DNA from: Corynebacterium variabile
Lineage (GTDB): Bacteria > Actinomycetota > Actinomycetes > Mycobacteriales > Mycobacteriaceae
Assembly (NCBI RefSeq): GCF_006539825.1
Contig: NZ_BJNT01000026.1
Span: 1-49,566 of the forward strand
Direction: 5' to 3'
DNA length: 49,566 nt
The translations under genes and the position numbers were made by a program. Of the stretch, positions 33,597-42,212 are shown in pieces. The notes beneath the pieces were generated by a model. That model saw only the letters and a program-made list of their open reading frames with translations, was not told the origin of the DNA and searched no databases. Numbering within the stretch: position 1 is the stretch's first letter; each line of letters starts with the position of its first letter.

Positions 33597-36500
33597 TCAC
33601 AGGCCCCGGCGCGCGCGTCCGCGAGAGCGGTCACGGCGGGCCATCTTCCGGTCGATCTCGGCAGCAACCTTCTCGTTGCCGGTGTCGACGTAGATGGTGG
33701 TGTGGTCGCCACCGGCCCCGTCCGCGGTGAGGCGGGCGAGATCGGGCAGCTGGGTGTAGACGAGGTCGTCGAAGGCGTCCGTCTGGCGGGGACTGAGGAC
33801 GCGTTCGGGTCGGATCGTCTTCTTGGCCATCAGGCCGACGCCTGGCGCGATGCCGCCGCGGTCGTACCATCCGTTGGCCTCCCAGAACTGGCGGGCGACG
33901 GAGGGGTTGGCCTGGTAGCGGTCGGTGATGTAGCGGGCGCCGGCCTTGCCCTGGACGGCGGGGTCGGTGGAGCGGTCGGGCAGGTATTCCTGCAGGGTGC
34001 CGCTGGACGGGTTGAACTGGAACAGGCCGAACGCGCCACTGCTGGGGTTGGTGGCGTCGATCTTCCAGGAGGATTCCTTGTTGATGATCCAGTCGGCGTC
34101 GGTCCACTTCTGCCCGGTCCAGCCCTTGTCGGCGAAGATCGCCTGGACGGTTCCCTTGACTGTGCCGTCGCCGCCGGTGGCGGTGGCGGTGTCATCGAGG
34201 TCGGGCATTGGGTCGAGCTGGATGGTCACCGGTTTGAGTTCGGTGCCCGTGGAGGTGTCGGTCATGGCGACGGCCTCGGTGGTGTCGACGCTGGCGGCTG
34301 CGGTGGTGTCCGCGGCGACAGCGGAGACAGTGTCGGAGGTTGCCTGGGTGTCGGTCTTCTTCACGCGGCCCTGTTCGTCGACCAGGGTCGGGTCCTTGAG
34401 GTTGGTGCCCTTGAGGCCGAAGAGTCCGAGGAACTCCTTGGCGATGGAGTTGCCGGCGGTTCCGGCGATCTGAGCGCCGACGAGGTCCCAGCGGGTTGGT
34501 TCGATGTCCTTCTCGCGCCATTCGGGGTCCACCTCGTCGGAGGATGAGAGGCCGATGGTGCGGGCGAAGCCCTGGATGAGGGACACGTCGTCGTCGGACA
34601 GGGTGGTGGCCTTGCGGCCGTGGACTACGGCGTCGGAGACGGATCCGACGAGGTCGGTGACCTTGCGGAGCTGCTCCCAGTTGAGGATCGCTTCGGGGCC
34701 GCCGGTGTGGTTGGTGACCAGGGACGTGCCCTGTGGGAGCCAGCCGCCACGGTCGCGGAAGATTCCGGTGATCGTGGATACTGCGCCGCCGACGAAGTCC
34801 TTGGCCTTGTTGTACGCGCCGCCGAGGAGTCCGCCGAGGTCCTCGATCTTGTCGAAGATCCAGTCGATGATCTTGTCCTTGGACGAGCTCATCGCCTTCG
34901 GCGGGATGTTGAACCACTCTGGCGGCGGGGTGCCGACGTGGGCGGCGAACATGTCCTTGATCGGATCCAGGAGTTTGTCGAAGATCTCCTTGACCTTGTC
35001 GCGCAGGATGGACTTCTTCTGCTCCGGGGACGGCCCGCCGGCGGACTCGAACGCCCCGTCCGCGCCGATGGCCAAGTGGTAGTTACCACTGCGCCACTGG
35101 CCGTCGTCGGCGCCGGCGGCAGGGCCGCCGTAGGCGACGTTGCCGTGGGAGCCACCGGATTCGACGTTGACTGCGCCGAAGGAGCCGACGGGTCCGAGGG
35201 TGCCGGCGGTGTGTCCCATCTGGCCGCCGGACTGCGGGCCACCGGTCATGCCGATGGACATGCCTGGGCCGAGTCCGCCCTCCCACCGCTGGTTGCCGGC
35301 GGAGACGGAGCTGGACTGGGATGCCGGGAATGCCGGGGTTGCCCAGTGGCCGGCGTTCGGCTCAGCGCCGACGATGACCGAGGCGATCGCGGACATGTAG
35401 CCGGAGCAGTCGCCGCCGTTGGGCCATTGCGAGCCGGTCAGGTAGGGGCGGCCGTTCATGGACGCGGCCCACCGGTGGCCACGCTCGAGCTGAGACTCCC
35501 ACTCGGGGCGGACTTCGCCGCCGTCGGCGTGAGCCTGCAGGCCGTCCTTGAACTGCTGCAGCGGGCGGTTGTCCCGGCGGTTGGGGCGGCGGTCTTCGGA
35601 GAAGACCTTGCCGGAGTCCCAGGTGAAGGACTGGCCGGAGTCCAGGAGGTGGCGCATCGCGTAGATCGCCGAGTGGCCACCGGCGCGGGCGACCTCGCGG
35701 GCGGTCATCATGTGCTCGCCGTTGGAGCCCCACATCAGGACATCGTCGGAGGTGCCGCTGCCTGGTCCGGAGATCCGGCCACCGGTGGCGTGCTCCGGGA
35801 TGGTGGAGAGTTCACTGGCCTCGTCGAGGCCCGGGATGAACTTCGCTACCGTGTTCCAGGCCTTGAGGATGCCGCCGTTGTAGACCGTCGTGATCATGAA
35901 GTTGATCGGCTTGGCGAGGTAGCCGCGCAGCTTCTCCCACACTCCCTTGATGCCGTCGACGATGGTGGAGAAGAAGTCCTTCACCGACGACAGGGCGTTC
36001 TTGAGCGTGTCGAAGGCGGGCTTGATGACGTTGTCGATCACCCAGCGGATTCCGTCGCCGAGGGCGTCCCACACCGGCTTGATGACCGAGTCCCAGATCA
36101 TGCGGAAGAAGTCACCGACCGCCTGGAGCGCGGCCTTGAGCGCATTCCACGTCGGCTGGATGACGTTGGTCCACACGAACTGGATTCCCGTGCCGAGAGC
36201 GTTCCACGCCGGCTGGATTACGGAGGCCCAGATGGTCTGGAAGACCGCGCCGACAAAGTTCCACGCGGCGGTGATCGCGTTCCACACGGGCTGCAGCACG
36301 TTGGTCCACATCCACTGGGCGGCGATGCACAGGGCATCCCACACCGGCTTGATGATGGAGTTCCACACAAAGCTGATGACCGTGGACAGGTTGTTCCACG
36401 CCATGGGGATGAACTGGGTGAAGATCGGCATGAGGATCGTTTCCCACATCCACGTCGCGGCAGCAGACAGGGCGTCCCAGGCGGGCTTGATCAGCCCGTT

Positions 36501-38408
36501 CCACGCGGCGCTGATGCCCGCCGACAAGAGGTTCCAGGCGATCAGCAGCGGTGCGAGGATCAGCGTGCCGATGACACCGAGGGTCGTGGACACGACGGTC
36601 CACAGCACGTCGAGGACCGGCTTGAGCACGGAGGTCCACACGGTCTGGATGCCCCGGAAGCAGGCCCCGACAGCGTCACCGAGGGCGGAGACGACCGTCT
36701 TGAGGCCGTCCCAGATCGGGGCGAAGACGTCCTTGAGCCAGGACCAGACGTTCTTGAGGACGTCCATGAAGGACGCCCAGATCCGCTTACCGGTCTCGGT
36801 CTTCGTGAAGAACAGGACCAGGGCGGTGACCACGGCTACGACAGCGGTGATGATCGCACCTATCGGATTAGCCGCGATGGCCAGCCCCAGCATCTTGAAC
36901 CCCGTGGCGGCGAGCTTGAGGACGGAGAACAGGCCCTTGAAGATCCCGCCGAGGCTCAGAACCCCCTTGCCCAGCCCAGCGACGCCCGGCGCGGTCTTGG
37001 CTGCGATTCCACCAAAGCCCTTGACGGCGGACATGATGCCGCCGCCGGAGGTGATCATCGCGCGGGCGCCCTTGAAGGCGGAGCCGAGCCCACTGACTTC
37101 CTTGGCGACCTTGCCGATGGGTCCGGTGACGGTGTTGAGGGTCTTCATGCCGACGAAGGCGAGGACGAGTTTCTCGACGATGCCCTGGTTCTCGCTCATC
37201 CACTGGGCGAGGTCCTGGAGGATCGGGACGAGGATGTCGGCGATGATGGGGGCGAGTGTGGCCATGGCTCCGGTGATGGAGACGATGGCGGCTTTCATGC
37301 CTGCTTCGCCGAGGGAGGCGGTGATCTGGCCGAGGGCGGGCATGACGTCGGCGATGGCCTGGCCGATGGTGCCGAAGGAGGCTCCGAGTCGGCCCATGAC
37401 GCCGTCGATGTCGCCGCCGTTGAGGGCTGTTGTGAACTTCTCGACCTCTTCGCGGAGGTCGAAGAAGAAGTCGATGATCTTGGAGTCTTCTTCGATGCCC
37501 AGTGGGCCCCAGGTTTTCGGGTCGAAGTCTCCGGTCTGGAAGATCTCGATCGCACCCTTGGTGACGTTGGTGAGGGTGTCGATCTTGTCGGTGATGCCGC
37601 CGATGATGCCGGGGGCGGCGGTGAAGGCTGGTTTGAGGATCGCTTCGCCGAGGCGTCCGAGAGCTGCGCCGGCGTTGTCCATGGCTCCGGAGAAAGTGTC
37701 GCCGGCCTTGAGGGCGGCTCCGCCCATTCCGGCTTCCATGGCGTTCTGGAAGGTTGCGAAGTCGATCTCGCCGGAGGAGGCGAGGTTGGTGACCTCTTCG
37801 GCGGTCTTTCCCATCTCCTCGGCGAGGAGCTGGACGATGGGGATGCCCTGGTCACTGAGTTGGGCGATGACGTCGCCCTGGATCTTGTTGCTGGTGGCGA
37901 CCTTGTTGAAGATGGAGCCCATCGAGGACATGTCGGTGCCTGCGATGGAGGCCGCGTCACCAACGAGCTTGAGTGTGCGTTGCAGGTCCTGGCCAGGCTT
38001 GACCCCGGCTGCGACGGTGGCAGCCGCGACGGTGGCGGCGTCGCCGAGGCCGTAGGCTGTCCCCTTGACCGAGGCCATGGCGTCGTCCATGATCGCCGAG
38101 ACATCCTCGGCGGAGTTGCCGAGGCCGGAGAGCTTGGCGGTGGCCTGGTCGATGGCGTTGAGTCGGTCGAAGCCCTTCTTGAGTGCGGTGCCGAGGGTGC
38201 CGGCGACCGCGCCGCCGACGCCGATGGCCGCGCCCTTCATGGCCTTGCCGACTCCGGACATGAGCTTGGAGCCCATCCCCGTACCGGTCTTGGTCATGGA
38301 GGACTCGACCCCGGCGAACGCCTTGTTGACTCCCGGCGCGATTTTGGAGGTCTCCGGGATGATGGAGATGTAGCCGACGGCGAGTTCGTTGCCGGTCTTC
38401 GCTGCCAT
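33597..38408 (-). CDS. Tape measure protein with wall-degrading domains
   Basis: A 1,603-aa protein setting tail length. The N-terminal 300 residues carry the tape-measure core (GYISIIPETSKIAPGV, then a TIGR02675-like segment with AAGVKPGQDLQRTLKLVGD). Hydrophobic helices follow at about 455-560. Residues about 590-820 contain Trp-rich repeats. Cys1001 in GGDCSGYMSAI resembles an NlpC/P60-type active site, and Glu1445 in INKESSWKIDATNPSSGAFG followed by LFQFNPSSG is a lytic transglycosylase motif. So two muralytic domains lie in one protein, for wall penetration during DNA entry. By the usual rule of about 0.15 nm per residue, the tail would be near 240 nm. Confidence 0.95.
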   Translation of the reverse strand: MAAKTGNELAVGYISIIPETSKIAPGVNKAFAGVESSMTKTGTGMGSKLMSGVGKAMKGAAIGVGGAVAGTLGTALKKGFDRLNAIDQATAKLSGLGNSAEDVSAIMDDAMASVKGTAYGLGDAATVAAATVAAGVKPGQDLQRTLKLVGDAASIAGTDMSSMGSIFNKVATSNKIQGDVIAQLSDQGIPIVQLLAEEMGKTAEEVTNLASSGEIDFATFQNAMEAGMGGAALKAGDTFSGAMDNAGAALGRLGEAILKPAFTAAPGIIGGITDKIDTLTNVTKGAIEIFQTGDFDPKTWGPLGIEEDSKIIDFFFDLREEVEKFTTALNGGDIDGVMGRLGASFGTIGQAIADVMPALGQITASLGEAGMKAAIVSITGAMATLAPIIADILVPILQDLAQWMSENQGIVEKLVLAFVGMKTLNTVTGPIGKVAKEVSGLGSAFKGARAMITSGGGIMSAVKGFGGIAAKTAPGVAGLGKGVLSLGGIFKGLFSVLKLAATGFKMLGLAIAANPIGAIITAVVAVVTALVLFFTKTETGKRIWASFMDVLKNVWSWLKDVFAPIWDGLKTVVSALGDAVGACFRGIQTVWTSVLKPVLDVLWTVVSTTLGVIGTLILAPLLIAWNLLSAGISAAWNGLIKPAWDALSAAATWMWETILMPIFTQFIPMAWNNLSTVISFVWNSIIKPVWDALCIAAQWMWTNVLQPVWNAITAAWNFVGAVFQTIWASVIQPAWNALGTGIQFVWTNVIQPTWNALKAALQAVGDFFRMIWDSVIKPVWDALGDGIRWVIDNVIKPAFDTLKNALSSVKDFFSTIVDGIKGVWEKLRGYLAKPINFMITTVYNGGILKAWNTVAKFIPGLDEASELSTIPEHATGGRISGPGSGTSDDVLMWGSNGEHMMTAREVARAGGHSAIYAMRHLLDSGQSFTWDSGKVFSEDRRPNRRDNRPLQQFKDGLQAHADGGEVRPEWESQLERGHRWAASMNGRPYLTGSQWPNGGDCSGYMSAIASVIVGAEPNAGHWATPAFPASQSSSVSAGNQRWEGGLGPGMSIGMTGGPQSGGQMGHTAGTLGPVGSFGAVNVESGGSHGNVAYGGPAAGADDGQWRSGNYHLAIGADGAFESAGGPSPEQKKSILRDKVKEIFDKLLDPIKDMFAAHVGTPPPEWFNIPPKAMSSSKDKIIDWIFDKIEDLGGLLGGAYNKAKDFVGGAVSTITGIFRDRGGWLPQGTSLVTNHTGGPEAILNWEQLRKVTDLVGSVSDAVVHGRKATTLSDDDVSLIQGFARTIGLSSSDEVDPEWREKDIEPTRWDLVGAQIAGTAGNSIAKEFLGLFGLKGTNLKDPTLVDEQGRVKKTDTQATSDTVSAVAADTTAAASVDTTEAVAMTDTSTGTELKPVTIQLDPMPDLDDTATATGGDGTVKGTVQAIFADKGWTGQKWTDADWIINKESSWKIDATNPSSGAFGLFQFNPSSGTLQEYLPDRSTDPAVQGKAGARYITDRYQANPSVARQFWEANGWYDRGGIAPGVGLMAKKTIRPERVLSPRQTDAFDDLVYTQLPDLARLTADGAGGDHTTIYVDTGNEKVAAEIDRKMARRDRSRGRARRGL
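35945..36635 (-). repeat. Alternating 19/26-residue repeats in the tape measure
   Basis: Units begin at P-x-(W/F)-(D/N)-x-(L/I) and end at V(I/L)(Q/K): PVWDALCIAAQWMWTNVLQ (19), a 26-mer starting PVWNAITAAWNF, PAWNALGTGIQFVWTNVIQ (19), a 26-mer starting PTWNALKAALQAV, PVWDALGDGIRWVIDNVIK (19) and a last unit of about 25 starting PAFDTLKNAL. The 19+26 pair is a 45-residue (135-nt) super-repeat, present about three times. Confidence 0.8.
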
Positions 38409-38433
38409 GGTTGTCCTCCTGCGGGGGTCGGGG

Positions 38434-38880
38434 TTAGGCGGGGATGAGGTTTGCGTCCCATCCGAGCCAGTCGGCGATGTCGGCGATGGGGGCGGCTTCG
38501 CCTACGTAGCGGCCGGACTGTCCGATGTCTGGGTTGATGGTTTCCGGTTCGGCGTCGCGGGCCGTGGGGCGTGGGTAGGGGTCGGGTTTCTCTGCGGTTT
38601 TGTCCATGGCGCGCTGCCAGTTGGCTCCGGCGAGGACGTCGAAGATGTCGGCGAGGAGGCCGGTGTTTCGGGTCCAGCCGGCGAAGTCAGGTTCGGTGGC
38701 GCGGATGAGTGCGGAGTCGATGTCGGACTCCGTGATGATGACGTAGAGGTCCCTCCAGTTGAGTCGGTCTGTTCCGTCGCACAGCCAGCGCAGGCGGAGA
38801 TTCAGGCCGATCAGGTCTCGCTCGATGGCCCGGCAGGTGTCCGGGTCATCGAGGAGGTCTAGGAGGCCGAGGATTCCCCC
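38434..38880 (-). CDS. Tail assembly chaperone, C-terminal part reached by -1 frameshift (GT)
   Basis: The frame has no good start of its own; it opens inside the 3' end of the G gene. From the slip site it encodes 147 residues (GILGLLDLLDDPDTCRAIER onward), helical, with RDAEPETINPDIGQSG near the end. Joined to the first 84 residues of G it gives a GT protein of about 231 aa. This G/GT arrangement just before the tape measure is conserved in long-tailed phages. Confidence 0.85.
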   Translation of the reverse strand, partial: GGILGLLDLLDDPDTCRAIERDLIGLNLRLRWLCDGTDRLNWRDLYVIITESDIDSALIRATEPDFAGWTRNTGLLADIFDVLAGANWQRAMDKTAEKPDPYPRPTARDAEPETINPDIGQSGRYVGEAAPIADIADWLGWDANLIPA

Positions 38881-39128
38881 ACGGAGGTGTCGCCCTCCGG
38901 GCCGGTCTGCCAAGCGAGCATGAAGTCCTGGAACTCACCCATGGGCAGGTTGTCGATCTGCTCAAGGGTGGTTTCGTCGGCGACCTTCTCGAGCATCTCC
39001 CAGCCGAGCTCTTCCTGAGACTTGTCGCGGTTGCGGCGGAGCCAGCCGGCGGTGAGTGCGTCGCGGATCCAGGGAATGGTGATGTCGGCGTTGGTGGCCG
39101 CGGAGTGGTAGTGGAACTTCTCGAGCAT
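38859..39128 (-). CDS. Tail assembly chaperone G
   Basis: An 89-aa helical protein (MLEKFHYHSAATNADITIPW; acidic C-terminus) made without frameshifting. It lies between fibre-like gene 39241-39672 and the GT extension, upstream of the tape measure, and its 3' end overlaps the GT frame by about 20 nt. Confidence 0.87.
   Translation of the reverse strand: MLEKFHYHSAATNADITIPWIRDALTAGWLRRNRDKSQEELGWEMLEKVADETTLEQIDNLPMGEFQDFMLAWQTGPEGDTSVGESSAS
38874..38880 (-). promoter_or_regulatory. Probable -1 ribosomal frameshift site
   Basis: On the minus strand GTG-GGG-GAA in the G frame contains GGGGGAA. A one-base backward slip on GGG gives GGG-GGA and enters the GT frame. The TAG that ends G follows 13 nt later. 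The heptamer is not the textbook X-XXY-YYZ, so efficiency is uncertain. Confidence 0.6.
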
Positions 39129-39198
39129 GACGGGGTCCTTTCCGGGACGGGGTCTTGGGTGAAAGAAGGGGGGACGGGGTCGGTGTCGAAACTGGGTT

Positions 39199-39234
39199 GG
39201 GCCCGGGGTGACCCCGTCGAGAGTCCCCGGGCCC
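39199..39234 (-). terminator. Hairpin after the fibre-like gene
   Basis: Perfect 10-bp stem GGGCCCGGGG/CCCCGGGCCC (39199-39208 with 39225-39234), 7 nt past the stop at 39241. No T-run follows on the minus strand; it may be an RNA-stabilising or partially terminating structure between highly and weakly expressed tail genes. Confidence 0.5.
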
Positions 39235-39240
39235 GGGCGG

Positions 39241-39672
39241 CTACTCCCCGGAGGGAGTTTCGAGCGCATCGATGCGAGCGATGGCGGCAGCGAAGTCTGC
39301 GGTGGAGACTTTGCCGTCGAGAGCGTCCTGCAGGCCGGTGACGTCGGCCACGGTGTGGGTGTGGTCGCCGGCGGCTGCGGTGGCGGAGGTGGTGCCGAGG
39401 GCGAGATTGCTGGTTCCTGCTCCGATAGCGGAGCGGGCGGCGGACTCGGTGGCGGCCTTGACGACGGCCCTGCCAACCGTGGTGGCACCGGAGAGGGTGT
39501 CAGCGGTCGGGGCGGTGGGGATGTCGTCGGGGTCAGCCTTTCCGTCGGCGGTGGACTGCGCGGCGACGGCAGCATCGTGAGCGGCCTTAATGCCCTGCTC
39601 GATCTTGTTGAGGTTCGCGGCCTCCAGGTCGGGCTCGGCGTCGTCGACCCAGTCAGTCGGTTCGTATGCCAT
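39241..39672 (-). CDS. Phage fibre-like structural protein
   Basis: A 143-aa protein opening MAYEPTDWVDDAEPDLEAAN and then LNKIEQGI, the start typical of phage head- or tail-fibre proteins. The middle is Ala/Thr-rich and GDHTHTVADVTGLQDALDGK is a collar-like motif also seen (HTHSIGHITGLQ) in the fibre at 28605-30014. Its place between major tail protein and chaperones suggests a tail-tube decoration or tail fibre. Confidence 0.8.
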   Translation of the reverse strand: MAYEPTDWVDDAEPDLEAANLNKIEQGIKAAHDAAVAAQSTADGKADPDDIPTAPTADTLSGATTVGRAVVKAATESAARSAIGAGTSNLALGTTSATAAAGDHTHTVADVTGLQDALDGKVSTADFAAAIARIDALETPSGE

Positions 39673-39711
39673 GGTGTGTCCTCCTCAGAGGCTCAGGGGG
39701 TGGTGGACGGG

Positions 39712-39778
39712 TGAAGCCCCGGAGACGGGTGCAGCCCCTTGCGGGGCCGCAGGCCTACGGGGTCGGGGTTTCCCCCGA
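39712..39778 (-). repeat. 67-bp repeat at the 3' end of the major tail gene (copy A)
   Basis: 62 of 67 positions match 42146-42212. It covers the last residues SGETPTP, the TAG stop and a 3' hairpin (GGCCCC-GCAA-GGGGCT core). See copy B. Confidence 0.88.
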
Positions 39779-40408
39779 GTCATCACCGCCGTCGCCGGTG
39801 CCGCCGTCTGCGGGCGCGTCGGCGTCGGCGCGGTAGATGTACTGGTAGATCTTGTTCGTGTCGTCGTCCGGGAAGCACTCGAAGGTGACCTCGTACTGGA
39901 TGACGCCGGAGCGGACGAAGTTGACGTCGCCGACCTCGGTGGCCTGGGCGTCCGGGGCGAACAGGCGGATGCGGGACTCGGCGGCGCCCTTGATCTCGGC
40001 GTCGAGAGCGCGGTGCGGAAGCTCGTCGGCGTTGTCGACGACGGTGATGTTCTTGCCGTCTTCGGAGATGGTGACGTTGTTGTCACCGGCGATGATCTTG
40101 AGAACCTCGGCGTTGGCCGACTCCATGAAGGTCAGCTTGAGGGTGACGGAGTGGTCGGACTGCACGATAACGACGGTGTCGCCGTTCCAGTCCTTGATCT
40201 TCTCGGTGGATCGGTCGACGGTCTTTGAGATGCCGTCCTCGGTGATGAACCCGCCGGGCTTGAGGCCCAGTCGCTCCTGGAGCTCGGCGATGGGCTCCTC
40301 GGCGTCCTTCGGGTAGTTGGCGATGGCCGGTGCGGAGGGGCCGATCAGCATTCCGCCGGCGGCCTTGACGTCGGGTGCGCCGACGAGGACATTTGCACGG
40401 TTGCGCAT
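39755..40408 (-). CDS. Major tail protein
   Basis: A 217-aa tube subunit. The fold looks like the beta-sandwich tail-tube family (KTVDRSTEKIKDWNGDTV; VTFECFPDDDTNKIYQYIY). Position between connector genes and chaperones is diagnostic. The C-terminus is a Gly/Asp linker ending GETPTP, identical to the last residues of the major capsid protein. A well-placed ribosome site (AAAGGGAG) precedes the ATG at 40408. Confidence 0.87.
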   Translation of the reverse strand: MRNRANVLVGAPDVKAAGGMLIGPSAPAIANYPKDAEEPIAELQERLGLKPGGFITEDGISKTVDRSTEKIKDWNGDTVVIVQSDHSVTLKLTFMESANAEVLKIIAGDNNVTISEDGKNITVVDNADELPHRALDAEIKGAAESRIRLFAPDAQATEVGDVNFVRSGVIQYEVTFECFPDDDTNKIYQYIYRADADAPADGGTGDGGDDSGETPTP

Positions 40409-40467
40409 GGTGTTCTCCCTTTCGTGGAGACGGTGAGTATGAGAAAAAAACCCGTTCTGACCGGGGG

Positions 40468-40827
40468 TCAGAGCAGGGCCTGGGTGAGCGTCCCGATGAA
40501 CTGCCATCGGGTCACGTCGGGTATGTCGGGGTCGGGAAAGTCCACGGGGCCGGAGTCCTCAGACCAGCCGAGGACCCGGTCATCGAGGACGTCAAGGTCG
40601 AAACAGCGTTCGCGGATGACGTCGATGAGGTCGACGGCGTCGTCGAGGGTCGGCCCGTAGACCTGGATGAAGACGGTGGTCATGTCGGTGACCGGGGTGG
40701 TGCGCCGCGGTGCGGCCTGGTCCACGCGGACGAAGAGGTCCGGTCGTGGCCGGGGCACCTTGTGCACCACCGGGACGGTCACGTTGTCCCGCAGGACGGC
40801 CATGACGATCTGCTGGGCTGTGGTCAC
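40468..40827 (-). CDS. Tail terminator-like connector protein
   Basis: A 119-aa protein starting GTG at 40827 with GGGAGGGACT upstream. Segments VTDMTTVFIQVYGPTLDDAV and DLIDVIRERCFDLDV fit the alpha/beta fold of tail-terminator (gpU-like) proteins. It is the last connector gene before the major tail gene. Confidence 0.75.
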   Translation of the reverse strand: MTTAQQIVMAVLRDNVTVPVVHKVPRPRPDLFVRVDQAAPRRTTPVTDMTTVFIQVYGPTLDDAVDLIDVIRERCFDLDVLDDRVLGWSEDSGPVDFPDPDIPDVTRWQFIGTLTQALL

Positions 40828-40859
40828 AGTCCCTCCCCTCCCCCGGCGTGCAGTCCTGC

Positions 40860-41108
40860 TCAGCCCAGCTTGTGGGCAGACAGGACCTTGACCAGGGTGT
40901 TGTTCTTCTGGTTGTCGCGGTACGCCTTGTACGTGTCCGGGATGACGATCGTTCGGTAGCGGGTCTTGCCCTGTACCGAGCTGGTCGCGTACCCGGATCC
41001 GCACTCGATGGCGATGGAGTCGGCCTCGGCGTCGACGGCGGACATGACGCCGGGTGACCGGCGGATCGCCTCGAACGCCTTGGTGTTCCACTGGAGTTCC
41101 GGAGGCAT
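40860..41108 (-). CDS. Head-tail connector protein
   Basis: An 82-aa protein (MPPELQWNTKAFEAIRRSPG) resembling HK97 gp10-type neck proteins: an N-terminal helix, then GYATSSVQGKTRYRTIVIP. Position supports the call. Confidence 0.72.
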   Translation of the reverse strand: MPPELQWNTKAFEAIRRSPGVMSAVDAEADSIAIECGSGYATSSVQGKTRYRTIVIPDTYKAYRDNQKNNTLVKVLSAHKLG

Positions 41109-41120
41109 GGTCAGTCCCCG

Positions 41121-41309
41121 TCAGCTCCGGTCCTTGACGATCTCGAACTCCGCCCACGCCCCCGGCGCGTATCCGGCGAGCGTGCTGGTTGCCTGAGCGT
41201 CGGCGAAGATGACGAGGCAGCCATCGACGATCTCGCAGGCGTTGGTGGGGTGTTCGGTGATGACGGCTTCGCCGGTGTCGTCGAGGACGCCGTGGGTGAT
41301 GCGGATCAT
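41121..41309 (-). CDS. Small connector-region protein
   Basis: A 62-aa protein (MIRITHGVLDDTGEAVITEH) whose ATG overlaps the preceding stop by one nt (TGATG). Beta-rich, no known motif; similar tiny genes are common between connector genes in actinophages. Confidence 0.7.
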   Translation of the reverse strand: MIRITHGVLDDTGEAVITEHPTNACEIVDGCLVIFADAQATSTLAGYAPGAWAEFEIVKDRS

Positions 41310-41653
41310 CAGCCCTCCGTTCTGGTTGCGGTGACGACGACGAGGCCCGGGTCGAAGAACGGGTTGTTCGCGAAGTCCTGGTCGTTGCCCTTCACCTTCC
41401 ACGGTGTCGGGTCCCCCGGTGTCCTGATTTCGCCGCCCGGGCCGGGGTCGTCGCCGGGAGCGCAGTAGACGGTGAGCGTGTCGATCGTCCGCAGGAGGGA
41501 GTCGCCCACGACTTCCTGGGTCGGGGAGACTGCCCACCCGAACACGACGACCTCCTGCCACGGGCCGAAGCCCATGACGGGGTCACCGTTGCGGTCGTAG
41601 CCGGTTCGGGTCCAGGAGCGGACCTCGACCGGGATGGTGCGCGAGTAGGCCAT
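41309..41653 (-). CDS. Head closure-like protein
   Basis: A 114-aa beta-rich protein with many Pro/Gly residues (FGPWQEVVVFGWAVSPTQEV; LTVYCAPGDDPGPGG), like head-completion (SPP1 gp16 / HK97 stopper) proteins. Overlaps both neighbours by one nt. Confidence 0.72.
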   Translation of the reverse strand: MAYSRTIPVEVRSWTRTGYDRNGDPVMGFGPWQEVVVFGWAVSPTQEVVGDSLLRTIDTLTVYCAPGDDPGPGGEIRTPGDPTPWKVKGNDQDFANNPFFDPGLVVVTATRTEG

Positions 41654-42114
41654 CAGACCCCCTCCCCTGGCGCGGTGCCGGGCGGGCCGTTGACCCAGGC
41701 GTGGTCCAGCGGGTGGACGGCGCGGTTGGGCTTGGCTGTCATGTCGAAGCCGGTGTGCTTCTTCGCGCCACCGGAGAGCATCGCCCGGTGGGCCGGGGTC
41801 AGTTCCATGGACTGCGCGAGAGTCTCGGTGCCGTAGGTCGTGGACTCGGTGAAGACGCCGGCGGTTCGACTGGCCTGCCGGACTGCTTCCGGGTTCCGCA
41901 GAGCCGTGCTGACGAGCTGCACCTCGACGTAGACGACCCTGGTGTGCCAGGTGCCGTCCGGGTCGTCGGTGAGCTGATCAGTGAGCTTCGGATACTCAGC
42001 GAGGATCAGTGTCTCTGCATCGTCCAGCCAGAGCTGGATGACGTCGTCTGCGGGCAGTGCGGAGGTGGACAGCCAGCGGTCGCGGACGTCCGCTGGTGTT
42101 GCGTAGGTGGTCAC
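41653..42114 (-). CDS. Head-tail adaptor
   Basis: A 153-aa helical protein (YATPADVRDRWLSTSALPAD; VYVEVQLVSTALRNPEAVRQ) matching the helical bundle of gp15/gp6-type adaptors that bind the portal. First connector gene after the capsid. Confidence 0.8.
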   Translation of the reverse strand: MTTYATPADVRDRWLSTSALPADDVIQLWLDDAETLILAEYPKLTDQLTDDPDGTWHTRVVYVEVQLVSTALRNPEAVRQASRTAGVFTESTTYGTETLAQSMELTPAHRAMLSGGAKKHTGFDMTAKPNRAVHPLDHAWVNGPPGTAPGEGV

Positions 42115-42145
42115 AGAGTCACCTCCCTACGTGGTTGTTCGCGGA

Positions 42146-42212
42146 TGCAGCCCCGTAGCCGGGTGCAGCCCCTTGCGGGGCCGCAGTGCTACGGGGTCGG
42201 GGTTTCCCCCGA
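42146..42212 (-). repeat. 67-bp repeat at the 3' end of the major capsid gene (copy B)
   Basis: Near-identical to 39712-39778 (5 differences). Contains the capsid C-terminus SGETPTP, the TAG stop and the same GCAA-loop hairpin, with a second short complementary segment (AGCCCCGTAGC) beyond it. Confidence 0.88.

Noticed and set aside
34620..38447. A 1,275-codon plus-strand open frame opposite the tape measure
   Set aside because: Composition (Gly, Asp, Val, Glu) is what the reverse of the tape-measure codons gives; the tape measure has domains and repeats.
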